Shown: positions 6,058-13,930, counted from the stretch's first letter. The stretch is 15,138 nucleotides of DNA from Spirochaetaceae bacterium (GCA_031257995.1 JAIRNN010000041.1:1-15138), one strand, 5' to 3'. Numbers and translations are program-made. The notes: generated from the letters alone by a model not told the origin.

Positions 6058-7332
6058 ATGAAAAAATTAGCATTGTATTTGTGTGTGGTGGTCTCCGTAC
6101 TCGCGGGGGGGGGGGTTCTGGCCGGCTGTAAAAAAGCTGAAGCCCCCACGAACAAGCTGGTGGTGTGGTCTTTCACCGACGAAATCGGTGGGCTGATCGA
6201 GAATTACTACAAACCGGCTCATCCGGACATGGTGATCGAGTATTCGCTCACGACGACTGAGCAGTTCACGAACAAGCTGGATCCGGTTCTTGCTTCGGGG
6301 CAGGGCGCGCCGGATGTGTTCGGACTGGAGGATGCTTTCGTCCGTAAGTATGTCGAGTCGGGGCTTTTGCTCGATATTACCGACATATACGAGGCGAACA
6401 AGGACAAGATTTTGCAGTATCCGGTCGATGTCGGCAGTTTCAACGGCAGGGTCTACGGGATGTCGTGGCAGGCGACGCCGGGCGCGGTGTTCTACCGGAG
6501 GAGTCTTGCCCAAAAGTATCTGGGAACGGACGATCCTGCGGTCGTACAGACGTATTTCAAGGACCTTGACACCTTCCTCGTAACGGCGGAAGAGCTGAAA
6601 ACGAAGTCGAACGGCGCGTGCGTGGCGATTTCCGCGTTCCAGGATCTGCTTATGCCGTACAAGGCGGCGCGGGCGCAACCCTGGGTGGTTGACGGGAAGC
6701 TCTATATCGATCCGGCGATGGAGCGGTATCTCGATACGGTGAGGCTCTTGCACGACAAGGGTTACGAAGGACGGGCGTTGCAGTGGTCGGAAGGCTGGTT
6801 TGCCGGTATGCAGGGCAAACTCACCGACGAGCGCAATGTTCCGGTGGAGGTTTTTTCCTATTTTCTCCCTACGTGGGGGCTCCACTATGTCTTGAAAACC
6901 AACGCGCCTGACACCGCCGGCGACTGGGCGATGATTCCCGGTCCGATGCCCTACCGCTGGGGCGGAACGTGGCTTGCCGCTTGGAAAGACACCAAGAATC
7001 CTGAAGGCGCGAAAGAGCTTATCAGCTATCTGACAACGGACGACGTGTACCTTGAAACGTATGCGAAAGCGTCCGGCGATCTTGTTGACAACATCAAAGT
7101 CGTTGACAAGATCAAGGGGGATTTCTCGGAGCCCTTCCTGGGCGGGCAGAATCACTACGCGGCGTTTGCCGAGCTGGCCAAAGATGTCAACGGCAAGCTG
7201 ACGCAAGGTACCGATCAGGCGATCGAGGGCCTCTTCTTTGAGGCGACCAACGCCTATGTCAATGGGGAAAAATCCAAAGAACAGGTTATTGCGGACTTCA
7301 AGGCGCAGGTGAATGCCCAGCTTGGTCTCTGA
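6058..7332 (+). CDS. Extracellular sugar-binding lipoprotein of a CUT1 ABC transporter
   Basis: The 424-residue protein has a lipoprotein signal peptide with lipobox LAGC and acylated Cys24. A family-1 solute-binding domain follows (KLVVWSFTDE near residue 33, GAPDVFGLEDAF, later NPEGAKELISYLTT). It would sit on the outer face of the inner membrane and pass sugar to the permeases downstream. The ligand cannot be read from the sequence. A near-consensus promoter and GGAGG precede the ATG. Codons 16-20 contain a run of 11 G (6105-6115) coding A-G-G-G-V. Gain of one G would bring a TAA within about six codons, and loss of one also leads to an early stop, so expression could switch by slippage. 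A terminator-like hairpin separates it from the permeases. Confidence 0.93.
   Translation: MKKLALYLCVVVSVLAGGGVLAGCKKAEAPTNKLVVWSFTDEIGGLIENYYKPAHPDMVIEYSLTTTEQFTNKLDPVLASGQGAPDVFGLEDAFVRKYVESGLLLDITDIYEANKDKILQYPVDVGSFNGRVYGMSWQATPGAVFYRRSLAQKYLGTDDPAVVQTYFKDLDTFLVTAEELKTKSNGACVAISAFQDLLMPYKAARAQPWVVDGKLYIDPAMERYLDTVRLLHDKGYEGRALQWSEGWFAGMQGKLTDERNVPVEVFSYFLPTWGLHYVLKTNAPDTAGDWAMIPGPMPYRWGGTWLAAWKDTKNPEGAKELISYLTTDDVYLETYAKASGDLVDNIKVVDKIKGDFSEPFLGGQNHYAAFAELAKDVNGKLTQGTDQAIEGLFFEATNAYVNGEKSKEQVIADFKAQVNAQLGL
6105..6115 (+). repeat. Poly-G tract (11 G) inside the signal peptide
   Basis: Eleven consecutive G residues span codons 16-20 of the binding-protein gene. With 11 the frame is open. 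With 12 the frame reads into TAA within about 20 nt, and with 10 it reads to a TGA about 85 nt on. The tract is a candidate slipped-strand mispairing site. Confidence 0.9.
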
Positions 7333-7377
7333 CCTGAGAAGGCCCGTTCCGGAAGTTAGCGCTCCGGGATACGAAAG

Positions 7378-7405
7378 GCGGCCCCGCGAATGGGGCCGCT
7401 CTTTT
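7378..7405 (+). terminator. Terminator-like hairpin between binding protein and permeases
   Basis: GCGGCCCC (7378-7385), loop GCGAAT and GGGGCCGC (7392-7399) make a perfect 8-bp stem followed by TCTTTT. The permease ribosome binding site AGGAGG (7406-7411) follows directly. Partial termination or 3'-end protection here would let the binding protein be made in excess over the permeases, as is common in binding-protein ABC operons. A weaker CCGGA / TCCGG hairpin lies just before it (7349-7367). Confidence 0.75.
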
Positions 7406-7415
7406 AGGAGGTACC

Positions 7416-8393
7416 ATGAAAGCTATAACGAACGCTAAAATCGGCGGGAACGAAGCGCGGCTCCAAAAGTGGGGCTATATTTTTGTTCTGCCCTTTGTTC
7501 TTGTCTTCGCGGGGTTCAACCTGTATCCGACGGTCTACACGCTGTTCCTTTCTTTTACCGATCTTAAAGGATTAAACCCCCAGTTTAATATTACCGGCCT
7601 TGCCAACTTCGCCCGCCTCGCGCGGGACCCCTACTTCTGGGGAGCGGTCGGCAACACGTTTATCATGTGGGGCTGGAACTTCGTGCCGCAGTTGGGCATC
7701 GCGTTCCTGCTCTCCGTCTGGTTTTCCGACGTTACATTGCGGCTGAAAGGATGCGGCGCGGTACGCGCGATTATCTATATGCCCAACCTGCTCACGGCGG
7801 CTTCCGTGGCGATGCTCTTCCGCAGTCTTTTCGCCTATCCGGTCGGCCCGGTGAACCAGTTTTTGCAGAGTCTCGGCATTTACGCCGAAGTGGTGCGCGA
7901 CGGCCAAACCGTGCAGGAGGCGTTTAACTTCTTCCGGTCGGTGCCGGTCTCACGCGGCATCGTGTCGTTTATCCAGTGGTGGATGTGGTACGGCCAAACG
8001 GTGATCCTCCTCATGGCGGGCATCACGAGCATCCCGGTGTCGCTGAACGAGGCGGCGGTCATCGACGGCGCGAACTCACGCCAGATCACTTGGCGGATCA
8101 CGCTGCCGTTGCTCCGCCCCATCATGCTCTACACGCTGGTAACGTCTATGATCGGCGGTATGCAGATGCTGGAAGTCCCGTTCCTGCTCACCGATATGCG
8201 CGGCGCGCCCGATTTCAAGATCAGAACGACGGCCGTCTATCTGTACAATCTGGCGTTCCAAGGGGTAAACGACTACTCCTACGCCGCCGCGATTTCAATC
8301 GGGGTGTTCATCATCACCTTGATACTCGCGCTGCTTATCTTTTTCTTTATGCAGGACCGATCGGATATTAAAAAGAAAGGAGGCCGTTCATGA
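7416..8393 (+). CDS. Sugar ABC transporter permease (MalF-like, CUT1)
   Basis: The 325-residue inner-membrane protein has about six membrane helices (first at about 21-40, last at about 291-311). The EAA loop, EAAVIDGANSRQITWRITLP (212-231), contacts the ATPase. The early helix followed by ...FTDLKGLNPQF and the family spacing match MalF/UgpA-type permeases. AGGAGG 4 nt before the ATG supports the start. It overlaps the next gene by ATGA (8390-8393), so the two permeases are translationally coupled and likely form the heterodimeric channel. No ATPase gene lies in the operon, so a shared MsmX/UgpC-type ATPase is presumed. Confidence 0.95.
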   Translation: MKAITNAKIGGNEARLQKWGYIFVLPFVLVFAGFNLYPTVYTLFLSFTDLKGLNPQFNITGLANFARLARDPYFWGAVGNTFIMWGWNFVPQLGIAFLLSVWFSDVTLRLKGCGAVRAIIYMPNLLTAASVAMLFRSLFAYPVGPVNQFLQSLGIYAEVVRDGQTVQEAFNFFRSVPVSRGIVSFIQWWMWYGQTVILLMAGITSIPVSLNEAAVIDGANSRQITWRITLPLLRPIMLYTLVTSMIGGMQMLEVPFLLTDMRGAPDFKIRTTAVYLYNLAFQGVNDYSYAAAISIGVFIITLILALLIFFFMQDRSDIKKKGGRS

Positions 8394-9238
8394 AAAAGTC
8401 ATCGTATAAACTTTCCCTCACCATCCAGAGGACCGCCGTCTCCGTGTTGATGGTGTTATTCGCGCTGCTTGCGGTTGTGCCCATCTATCTCTTGCTGGTA
8501 AACGCCACGCGCAGCACGGAACAGATCAATCAGGGCATCTCGCTGATCCCCGGAAGCAATATGCTGTACAACTGGAAAGTCCTCACCGGACGCGGGTTTC
8601 AGATCTGGCAGGGCTTTTTCAACAGCGCCTTCATCGCGATTTGTTCTACCGTACTGTGCGTCTACTTCTCGTCGATGACCGCGTACGGCGTACACGTCTA
8701 CCGTTTCAGAGGCCGCGCCGCATTGTGGGCTGTGATCCTCGTCATCATGATGCTGCCGGCCTCGCTCTCGTTCATCGGCTTCTACCAGTTTATGTCGCGC
8801 CTCCACCTGCTCGACAACTACATCCCGCTCATCATACCGAGTATCGCGGCGGCGGGTGTCATACTTTTCATGCGGCAGTATATGCAAGCCGTGTTGTCCA
8901 AAGAATTGATCGAAGCGGCGCGCATCGACGGCGCGGGAGAGTTCCGCACCTACAATGCGGTGGTTCTCCCGATCTTGAGCCCGGCAATCGCGGCCCAGGC
9001 CATCTTCGCCTTCGTCGCAAGCTGGAACAACTTCTTCACCCCGTTTGTACTCATTTCCACCCAGAGAAAGTACACTCTGCCGATGCTCGTCCAAGCCCTG
9101 CGCGGCGACATCTACCGCACCGAATACGGCGGCATCTACTTAGGGATCGCGGTCTCGATTGTCCCGATCGTGATTTTCTATCTGTTCATGTCCCGGTTCA
9201 TCATCTCCGGCGTGGCAATGGGCGGCGTGAAAGAATAG
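8390..9238 (+). CDS. Sugar ABC transporter permease (MalG-like, CUT1)
   Basis: The 282-residue inner-membrane protein has about six helices. The EAA loop is EAARIDGAGEFRTYNAVVLP (175-194). The N-terminal helix ending ...VVPIYLLLVNATRSTEQI and the C-terminal ...YLFMSRFIISGVAMGGVKE are typical of MalG/UgpE-type permeases, whose conserved C-terminus ends in a G-(A/S)-x-K-G-like motif. AGGAGG lies about 6 nt upstream of the ATG, inside the end of the first permease gene. Together with its partner and the lipoprotein it makes a sugar importer that still needs an ATPase encoded elsewhere. Confidence 0.95.
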   Translation: MKKSSYKLSLTIQRTAVSVLMVLFALLAVVPIYLLLVNATRSTEQINQGISLIPGSNMLYNWKVLTGRGFQIWQGFFNSAFIAICSTVLCVYFSSMTAYGVHVYRFRGRAALWAVILVIMMLPASLSFIGFYQFMSRLHLLDNYIPLIIPSIAAAGVILFMRQYMQAVLSKELIEAARIDGAGEFRTYNAVVLPILSPAIAAQAIFAFVASWNNFFTPFVLISTQRKYTLPMLVQALRGDIYRTEYGGIYLGIAVSIVPIVIFYLFMSRFIISGVAMGGVKE

Positions 9239-9774
9239 GCCGCCCCGCAGGGGCTTTCCTTCGGGGCGGTGAGTTTCCCGTTCGGGGAAGCGTAGTGATT
9301 GTAGTGAGTGAATGAGCGGGGACATCCAATGCCGTGCGCGAAATGGGCACAACGGTTGTGCTAGGCGCGTTTCCGACATTTCTGCGGCACGGTGTGGGGC
9401 CCAAACGCTCCACCGTAGATAAATGTCTCCCCCTCGCTCGAGACTTGCTCCGGCTTACAGCCTACGCAATTCTTACGCTACCCTCGGCGAGGGCACTTGG
9501 CTCCCCCGAAGGTGTCTTTTGGATACCCCGGCCCCTGCGGGACGAAATCCCTATAGGGCTTTCCTTGGGGCGGCGTAACGCCACGGCTTAATCACAGGCT
9601 GCATCCCCAAAAACCACAGATGAGACGGAGGCGCATAAGTTTTTCACACCACATCCCTCCTAATCCGCGAAAACCCGCAATTCCGTGATTTTTCTCGTCT
9701 TTTTCGCAGTTTTTTCGCACCAAATTAAAGCAATACGGCTGCCAACCGCATATATATGGTACGGAGGCTTTTAT
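9239..9774. repeat. Repeat-filled region left of the RAYT-like gene (P1 and Q1)
   Basis: 9317-9402 is a plus-strand copy of palindromic repeat P (P1). CCAATGCCG near its left end mirrors CGGCACGGTGTGGGG at its right end, and an internal GCACAAC / GTTGTGC hairpin is present. 9425-9496 is a minus-strand copy of repeat Q. Together they form the left arm of an inverted pair whose right arm is 10656-10847. 9500-9640 has a second copy of a GGGCTTTCCTT(C/G)GGGCGG word and a degenerate ccacagatgag repeat. No gene is seen. Confidence 0.75.
9240..9269 (+). terminator. Hairpin after the transporter operon
   Basis: CCGCCCCG (9240-9247) pairs with CGGGGCGG (9262-9269), 1 nt after the stop codon of the second permease. 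The loop is 14 nt. The downstream run is TGAGTTT, a poor U-tract, so it may protect the 3' end rather than terminate efficiently. Confidence 0.45.
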
Positions 9775-10281
9775 ATGCATAAGCCAAGAAAGTTACAACA
9801 AAACGTCTGGTACAGAGTGGGGACAGAGGTCAATATCGGCGATCCGCTGTTCCGGCTGCCGTGGACGAAAGTACTGCTCCACCGCGTGCTCCGCGAGGCG
9901 AAAAAACGTTTCAGTTTCGAGATGCGCGGGCTGAAAGTCGAAGGGGCGCGGCTCACGTTCTACATCAAGCCCAACGACGGCTTGCAACTTCCGAATATAA
10001 TGCAGTTTTTGAAGCAGACGTTCTCGATCCGCTTCAATGTGCTGACGGGAAGGTCGGGGCACGTCTGGAAAAACCGGTACGAGTCGGAGATCTTGGAGGG
10101 GGAGCCGCCAGCGTGGGCGAAGGAGGCGGACTGGGCGGCGGTGGAAACGGCGGCAAAAAAGCCGCTGCCGACAGTCGGGGTTTATAAGCTGGCTTGGGTC
10201 AGCCCAAGATCGCCTTGGGTGACGATAACGATCGTGATTTCGGTCAAAAACGTTCCCAAACCCGCGTCTCCACCCGCTTAA
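9775..10281 (+). CDS. RAYT-like (Y1_Tnp fold) protein lacking the HUH and tyrosine residues
   Basis: The 168-residue protein resembles REP-associated tyrosine transposases. It has an N-terminal strand with a G-x-(E/N)-x-x-x-x-x-x-F pattern (NIGDPLFRL, 20-28), a helix (about 30-46), the LPNIMQFLKQTFSIRFN helix (72-88) and the diagnostic GRSGHVWKNRYES (92-104). Where active enzymes have M-P-N-H-x-H, this protein reads EGARLT (56-61), so both histidines are gone. The helix that normally carries the tyrosine has only F83 and F87. It may keep DNA binding without cleavage. GGAGG 7 nt upstream supports ATG 9775 over the in-frame ATG at 9685. The gene is flanked by inverted composite repeats rich in palindromes. 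The C-terminal 50 residues are unusual and match nothing I recognise. Confidence 0.75.
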   Translation: MHKPRKLQQNVWYRVGTEVNIGDPLFRLPWTKVLLHRVLREAKKRFSFEMRGLKVEGARLTFYIKPNDGLQLPNIMQFLKQTFSIRFNVLTGRSGHVWKNRYESEILEGEPPAWAKEADWAAVETAAKKPLPTVGVYKLAWVSPRSPWVTITIVISVKNVPKPASPPA

Positions 10282-10903
10282 CCGCCCCGGATCACGGCCA
10301 AAAGGGGGTTTCGGCAAACCTCAAGCGTCCCGGCCAAAGATGGCCGTGAGAGAAGTCTGCCCATTCCCCCTTCGGGAAATGGGAAATTGATAATTGAAAA
10401 TGGATAATACAGATTTTGGGGATTGTCTGCGTCATTCCTATCATTTCTATTATCCACTTTCTATTTTCAATTTCCCATAGGGATGGAGGCGTTACGTGGA
10501 GGATGGATGGAATGGAGGAGGATTTTTTTGGATGATGGAGGGGGGAATGCGGGTCCTCCGGGGCCCTGTTGTATTTATTTACCTCAAATCATTTATGGGC
10601 ACCGTGCCGCAGAAATGGTATAAACGCGCTCAACGTTTCGCGTGCGGCATTGGGTGCCCCGCAGAGGGGTAGCGTAAGAATTGTGTAGGCCGTAAGGCCG
10701 GAGCAAGTCTGGAGCGAGGGAGAGACGGGACCTGTCGCATTTATCTGTGGCGGAGCATTTTTAGGCCCCATACCGTATCGCGGAAATGCCAAAACGCGCC
10801 TAGCACAACGGGTTGTGCCCGTTTCGTACGCGGCATTGGGTGTCCCCACTAAAACACCGATGTTATTTCCGGGCCTAAGGCAGTAGAGAAAAAGATAGGG
10901 CAC
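10282..10903. repeat. Repeat-filled region right of the RAYT-like gene (R2, P2, Q2, P3)
   Basis: From left to right: repeat R copy 2 (10361-10493), with arms GAAATTGATAATTGAAAATG and the inverted TCTATTTTCAATTTC; a G-rich stretch (10484-10560); P2 (10597-10658, minus); Q2 (10656-10726, plus); and P3 (10764-10847, minus), with a perfect GCACAAC-GG-GTTGTGC hairpin at 10803-10818. Read on the minus strand, 10656-10847 repeats the P-Q order of 9317-9496. No gene is seen, and no clear terminator for the regulator that ends at 10904. Confidence 0.75.
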
Positions 10904-13609
10904 TTACATGATATTTTCACGTGTGAAAAAGGCGGCGATGTAACATATCTCGTCTTGAGGAATGACGACACCGTAGTCAATGCCGAGATTTTGACATTCC
11001 CGGCGGACATGGGCGATAACACCGGGATATTTTTTCAAAAAGCCCTCTTTGCCGGGAAAGGGCGCGGTAAACTGTCCCTTTTTAAGCCGGTTCAGCATGA
11101 AGGCAATGTGGCAAAAAATACCGACGGTCATTTTTTCATCCGCTTCCATCTGAAGCAGAGTTCCCAGCCGTTCGATGAGCCCCCGGATATCTTGGGTGAT
11201 ACGGTTCCCGTTGATACGGCCGGGACCATCTGAACCATCGAGGCAATCCAGCATGGGGGTGATGGCCGACGTGATATGCTGAAAAAGAGATTCAAGATTG
11301 ATGGTTTCTTGAATCCTCCCCACGGCGGATTCATCGAAAACATCCTGAACGGACAGATGGGGAACCGGAAGCCCGGTGTCAAAGGGGCCGGCAACGGCGA
11401 TGATCCGTCCTTTTTCCGCAAGACATTCTATCTCGGCGGTAAAGGTTTTCGTATCGGTAACTTGCAGGGCGATGATTTCGCAGAGTCCCTCCTTGAGATC
11501 GAGTTTTTCCTCCAGCAGTCTTTTGAGCAGAGCGGCGTTTCCTTCGCCGGTCGTACACACGGTAAGGAGATACAGGGCGGAACCGGATGTCTCCCGGACA
11601 GGCTGCCCGTCTCCCTGAGCGAGGCCCGCAATATTTCTGACATCTTCCGCTACCCGGCGGAGGGGATACCCCAGCAGCGCCTTACGAGACGCCTCCAAAA
11701 CGTGCAGAGTACTTGCCAGTACGCAGCAATCGGTGCGGATCCCCAAATCCCGGCTGAGATTCGGGGCAAAATCGGCCAGAGAACCCATGTCAACCAGAAG
11801 AAAAACCTCCTGAACATCGGGAAGGGCGGCGCAGTACTCGCGGATCGCCTGATATGCGGCCCCGGGATTTTCTTTCAGGGGCATATCGAAACCCACCGCC
11901 GCTTGCGCGCCTGTCAATTCATTGGCGGCCTGTGCCATGCCGGTTGCCGTTCCGTTGCCGTGGGCGGCCACGATGATCCTCACCAGCGGGGCTTTTTCGG
12001 TACGGAGCAGTTGGGTATCCAGAAAGAACGCAATAAACCCCGCTTCGTCTTCGGGAAAAGAGATGCCAAAATCCTCCCGGATAATATCAAGGCATTTCAG
12101 AGCCGCCTCAAGCTGCCGGGGATACTGAGTTCTGATCTCTTCAAGACGAGGATTGACAATCTCCTGATGCCGGCGCATCCGTCCGATTGCCTTGTAAAGA
12201 TGCATCGCCAGGGCCCAGCGGATATTGACCCCCGGAGTGGAAGAACACCGTTCGGAGGCGAGACGAAACATCCGTTCCACGGTCGCTATAATTTCCGACC
12301 CCACCAGCCGTTCAATCTCCTTGAAATTGACCAAATCCGCAGCGGACTCCGTGAGGTTTTTATAGTACCGTTCCACCACCGTATTCAGCCCGGTCCGAAT
12401 TTCCTCCTCGTCCATGCCGACGCGCCTCATATCGCGGGACGATTGTTCTATCATCTGATAAATATCCGAGGACTCGCCGCCTCCCTCCTCGCCGGAAACA
12501 TCCGGCCCCTGACTGGTGAACACAATATACCCCAGCCCCAAACCGGGAACCCGGTTCCATATTTCCCGGCGGTTATGCTCGCTGAAAAAGCCGTTACGGA
12601 TATGGGCCGGCAGGGAAAAGCTGTCGATACCGATAAAATCCTTCTCGCGGGAAACATACCGGGCCCAAGCCATCGCGCAGAGAAGCTGGATATCGCTTTT
12701 CAACTGCCCTATGTTGCCCGGACAAGCGTAACCCAGCAACGCCCGTATACTATTGGCCGACACTTGGATCTTCGCGTCAAGCCGCCGCGCCTCATCGGTA
12801 AAGAACCCGTTGATAAGAGCCGCGCGTTCGTCCAAGGACAGTTCAACAAGGCGGGGGATTCGGATAATCATGGGAATCCGCCGTACAAACGTCCGCAGAA
12901 GGGCCGACTGGGGATCCTCCGTGGTAGCGCATATCAGCAGCGCGCTGGCCTTCCGCTCCCCGGCCGTTTCTCCCAGACGGCGGAATACCCCCCGGTCTAT
13001 GTATGTAAACAACATCTCCTGCCCTTCAGGAGGCAGCCGGTGAACCTCGTCAAGAAACAACATTCCCCCGTCGGCGCGTTCGATAAGACCGGGCTTGTCA
13101 TGATCGGCTCCGGTGTAGGCGCCTTTGGCCGCGCCGAAAAGCTGGCTGATGAGCAGTTGGGGATTATTCGCGTAATCCGCGCAGTTGAACGTAACCAGAG
13201 GCGCCCCGGCGGCAACCCTTCCTTGGGAGAGAGCAAAACGGTGAATACGGGAAGCAAAAGCGCTTTTCCCCACCCCGGTTTCCCCGATGAGCAGCATATT
13301 GATCCCGCGGGGAGGGTACAGAACGGCAGCTTTGGCCAATTCCCCGCACTGGACGAGGCTGGGGAAGCCTCCGATAAAATCGTCAAAATCGTCTTTTTTC
13401 CGTATCGGCTTCGTCCCGCTCAGTACGGCCAGATACCCCACCGGTTTACGGCCGCTTTTGACCGCCAGCCCTTCTTCGCAGAGCCGGTTGAGGTCGTTAC
13501 TCACATTCGCCCGCGAAAAACCCAAACGGTCTCCCAGTTGCGACGCGGTCAGACTCTGGCCGGCAGGCAGCGCCCGCAGCGCCTCCAGAATCAGATCTAT
13601 TCTTTTCAT
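10904..13609 (-). CDS. LevR/ManR-type sigma-54-dependent activator with PRD and PTS domains
   Basis: Numbered from ATG 13609 (901 residues), the domains are: a winged HTH (about 3-60, SLTASQLGDRLGFSRANVS); an AAA+ sigma-54 activator domain with Walker A GETGVGKS (109-116), GAYTGA (163-168, the sigma-54 contact loop) and Walker B GGMLFLDE (181-188); PRD1 with H470; an EIIA-Man-like domain with H550 in VAAHGNGTATGM; an EIIB-like domain with C685 in LTVCTTGEG; and PRD2 with H834. In LevR-type proteins, phosphorylation by HPr and EII components at these sites tunes activation of a mannose-family PTS operon. Both PRDs lack the usual second histidine (FIAFFL, YIAAFF). No PTS genes lie within the window. 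The frame extends to 13690, but MKRIDLILEAL is the likely true start; no strong ribosome binding site is seen. Confidence 0.92.
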   Translation of the reverse strand: MKRIDLILEALRALPAGQSLTASQLGDRLGFSRANVSNDLNRLCEEGLAVKSGRKPVGYLAVLSGTKPIRKKDDFDDFIGGFPSLVQCGELAKAAVLYPPRGINMLLIGETGVGKSAFASRIHRFALSQGRVAAGAPLVTFNCADYANNPQLLISQLFGAAKGAYTGADHDKPGLIERADGGMLFLDEVHRLPPEGQEMLFTYIDRGVFRRLGETAGERKASALLICATTEDPQSALLRTFVRRIPMIIRIPRLVELSLDERAALINGFFTDEARRLDAKIQVSANSIRALLGYACPGNIGQLKSDIQLLCAMAWARYVSREKDFIGIDSFSLPAHIRNGFFSEHNRREIWNRVPGLGLGYIVFTSQGPDVSGEEGGGESSDIYQMIEQSSRDMRRVGMDEEEIRTGLNTVVERYYKNLTESAADLVNFKEIERLVGSEIIATVERMFRLASERCSSTPGVNIRWALAMHLYKAIGRMRRHQEIVNPRLEEIRTQYPRQLEAALKCLDIIREDFGISFPEDEAGFIAFFLDTQLLRTEKAPLVRIIVAAHGNGTATGMAQAANELTGAQAAVGFDMPLKENPGAAYQAIREYCAALPDVQEVFLLVDMGSLADFAPNLSRDLGIRTDCCVLASTLHVLEASRKALLGYPLRRVAEDVRNIAGLAQGDGQPVRETSGSALYLLTVCTTGEGNAALLKRLLEEKLDLKEGLCEIIALQVTDTKTFTAEIECLAEKGRIIAVAGPFDTGLPVPHLSVQDVFDESAVGRIQETINLESLFQHITSAITPMLDCLDGSDGPGRINGNRITQDIRGLIERLGTLLQMEADEKMTVGIFCHIAFMLNRLKKGQFTAPFPGKEGFLKKYPGVIAHVRRECQNLGIDYGVVIPQDEICYIAAFFTRENIM

Positions 13610-13614
13610 TGTTA

Positions 13615-13624
13615 GAGTATACTC
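13615..13624. promoter_or_regulatory. Palindrome just upstream of the regulator start
   Basis: GAGTATACTC is a perfect 10-bp palindrome 5 nt upstream of the proposed regulator ATG. It could be an autoregulatory site, or only the spacer of a distant GGAG ribosome binding site (12 nt from the ATG). The evidence is weak. Confidence 0.25.
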
Positions 13625-13679
13625 CGGCATACGGGGGAAAGCAACAAAAATTATCGGGCTCATCCCATCAACGGCACCA

Positions 13680-13930
13680 TGAATAAACAACTACCGTCTA
13701 AAGGCGGTGGGATTTTTAATTTATCAACTTTACATTTAGCCGCAGATACGCCATAATAAAGTATGGACATTGCTATAGAGTTCAATCCGGTGGCGTTCGA
13801 CACAACATAACGAGAACCGCTAGTCAGACCACAATAGAAAACTTCGTCTATGACCGAGCCATGCCGAGGGATGAAAACAAGCATTTATTGCTGGGCTTCG
13901 ATGGCAATGCAAAATTACCTGAAATAATAT
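13680..13930 (-). mobile_element. Probable decayed IS200/IS605-type right end (tnpB 3' remnant or omega-RNA-like)
   Basis: On the minus strand the block ends in AAAATCCCACCGCC-TTTA-GACGGT (13693-13713), the GC-rich hairpin with a TTTA loop that commonly closes IS605/IS1341 (tnpB) elements. Upstream, one frame reads SSLGMARS, stop, TKFSIV, which resembles the tail of TnpB proteins but carries stops. Another frame stays open for 74 codons (13660-13884) without resembling any protein I know. tnpB elements carry their guide (omega) RNA in this position. I infer a degenerate right end; no intact transposase or nuclease gene is present. Confidence 0.4.

Noticed and set aside
6067..7206. 379-codon open frame opposite the binding-protein gene
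   Set aside because: Arginine- and histidine-rich, no start signals or domains. It mirrors the codon bias of the real gene.
9334..9591. 85-codon plus-strand frame
   Set aside because: It lies wholly in repeats P1 and Q1 and is not protein-like.
9685..9774. Upstream ATG extending the RAYT-like protein by 30 residues
   Set aside because: GGAGG sits correctly before ATG 9775, and the extension is hydrophobic and unlike RAYT N-termini.
10423..10623. 66-codon plus-strand frame
   Set aside because: It consists of repeat R and a G-rich stretch, with no start signal.
11276..13615. 779-codon open frame opposite the LevR-type regulator
   Set aside because: Low-complexity basic translation without motifs, antisense to a complete multidomain regulator.
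13610..13690. Extended start (TTG 13690 or ATG 13630) for the LevR-type regulator
   Set aside because: The extra residues show no family similarity and overlap the probable IS right end. The HTH domain begins naturally at MKRIDLILEAL.
13660..13884. 74-codon gene on the minus strand
   Set aside because: No ribosome binding site or recognisable domain, and it overlaps the regulator start and the IS605-like hairpin. Treated as part of a decayed element.
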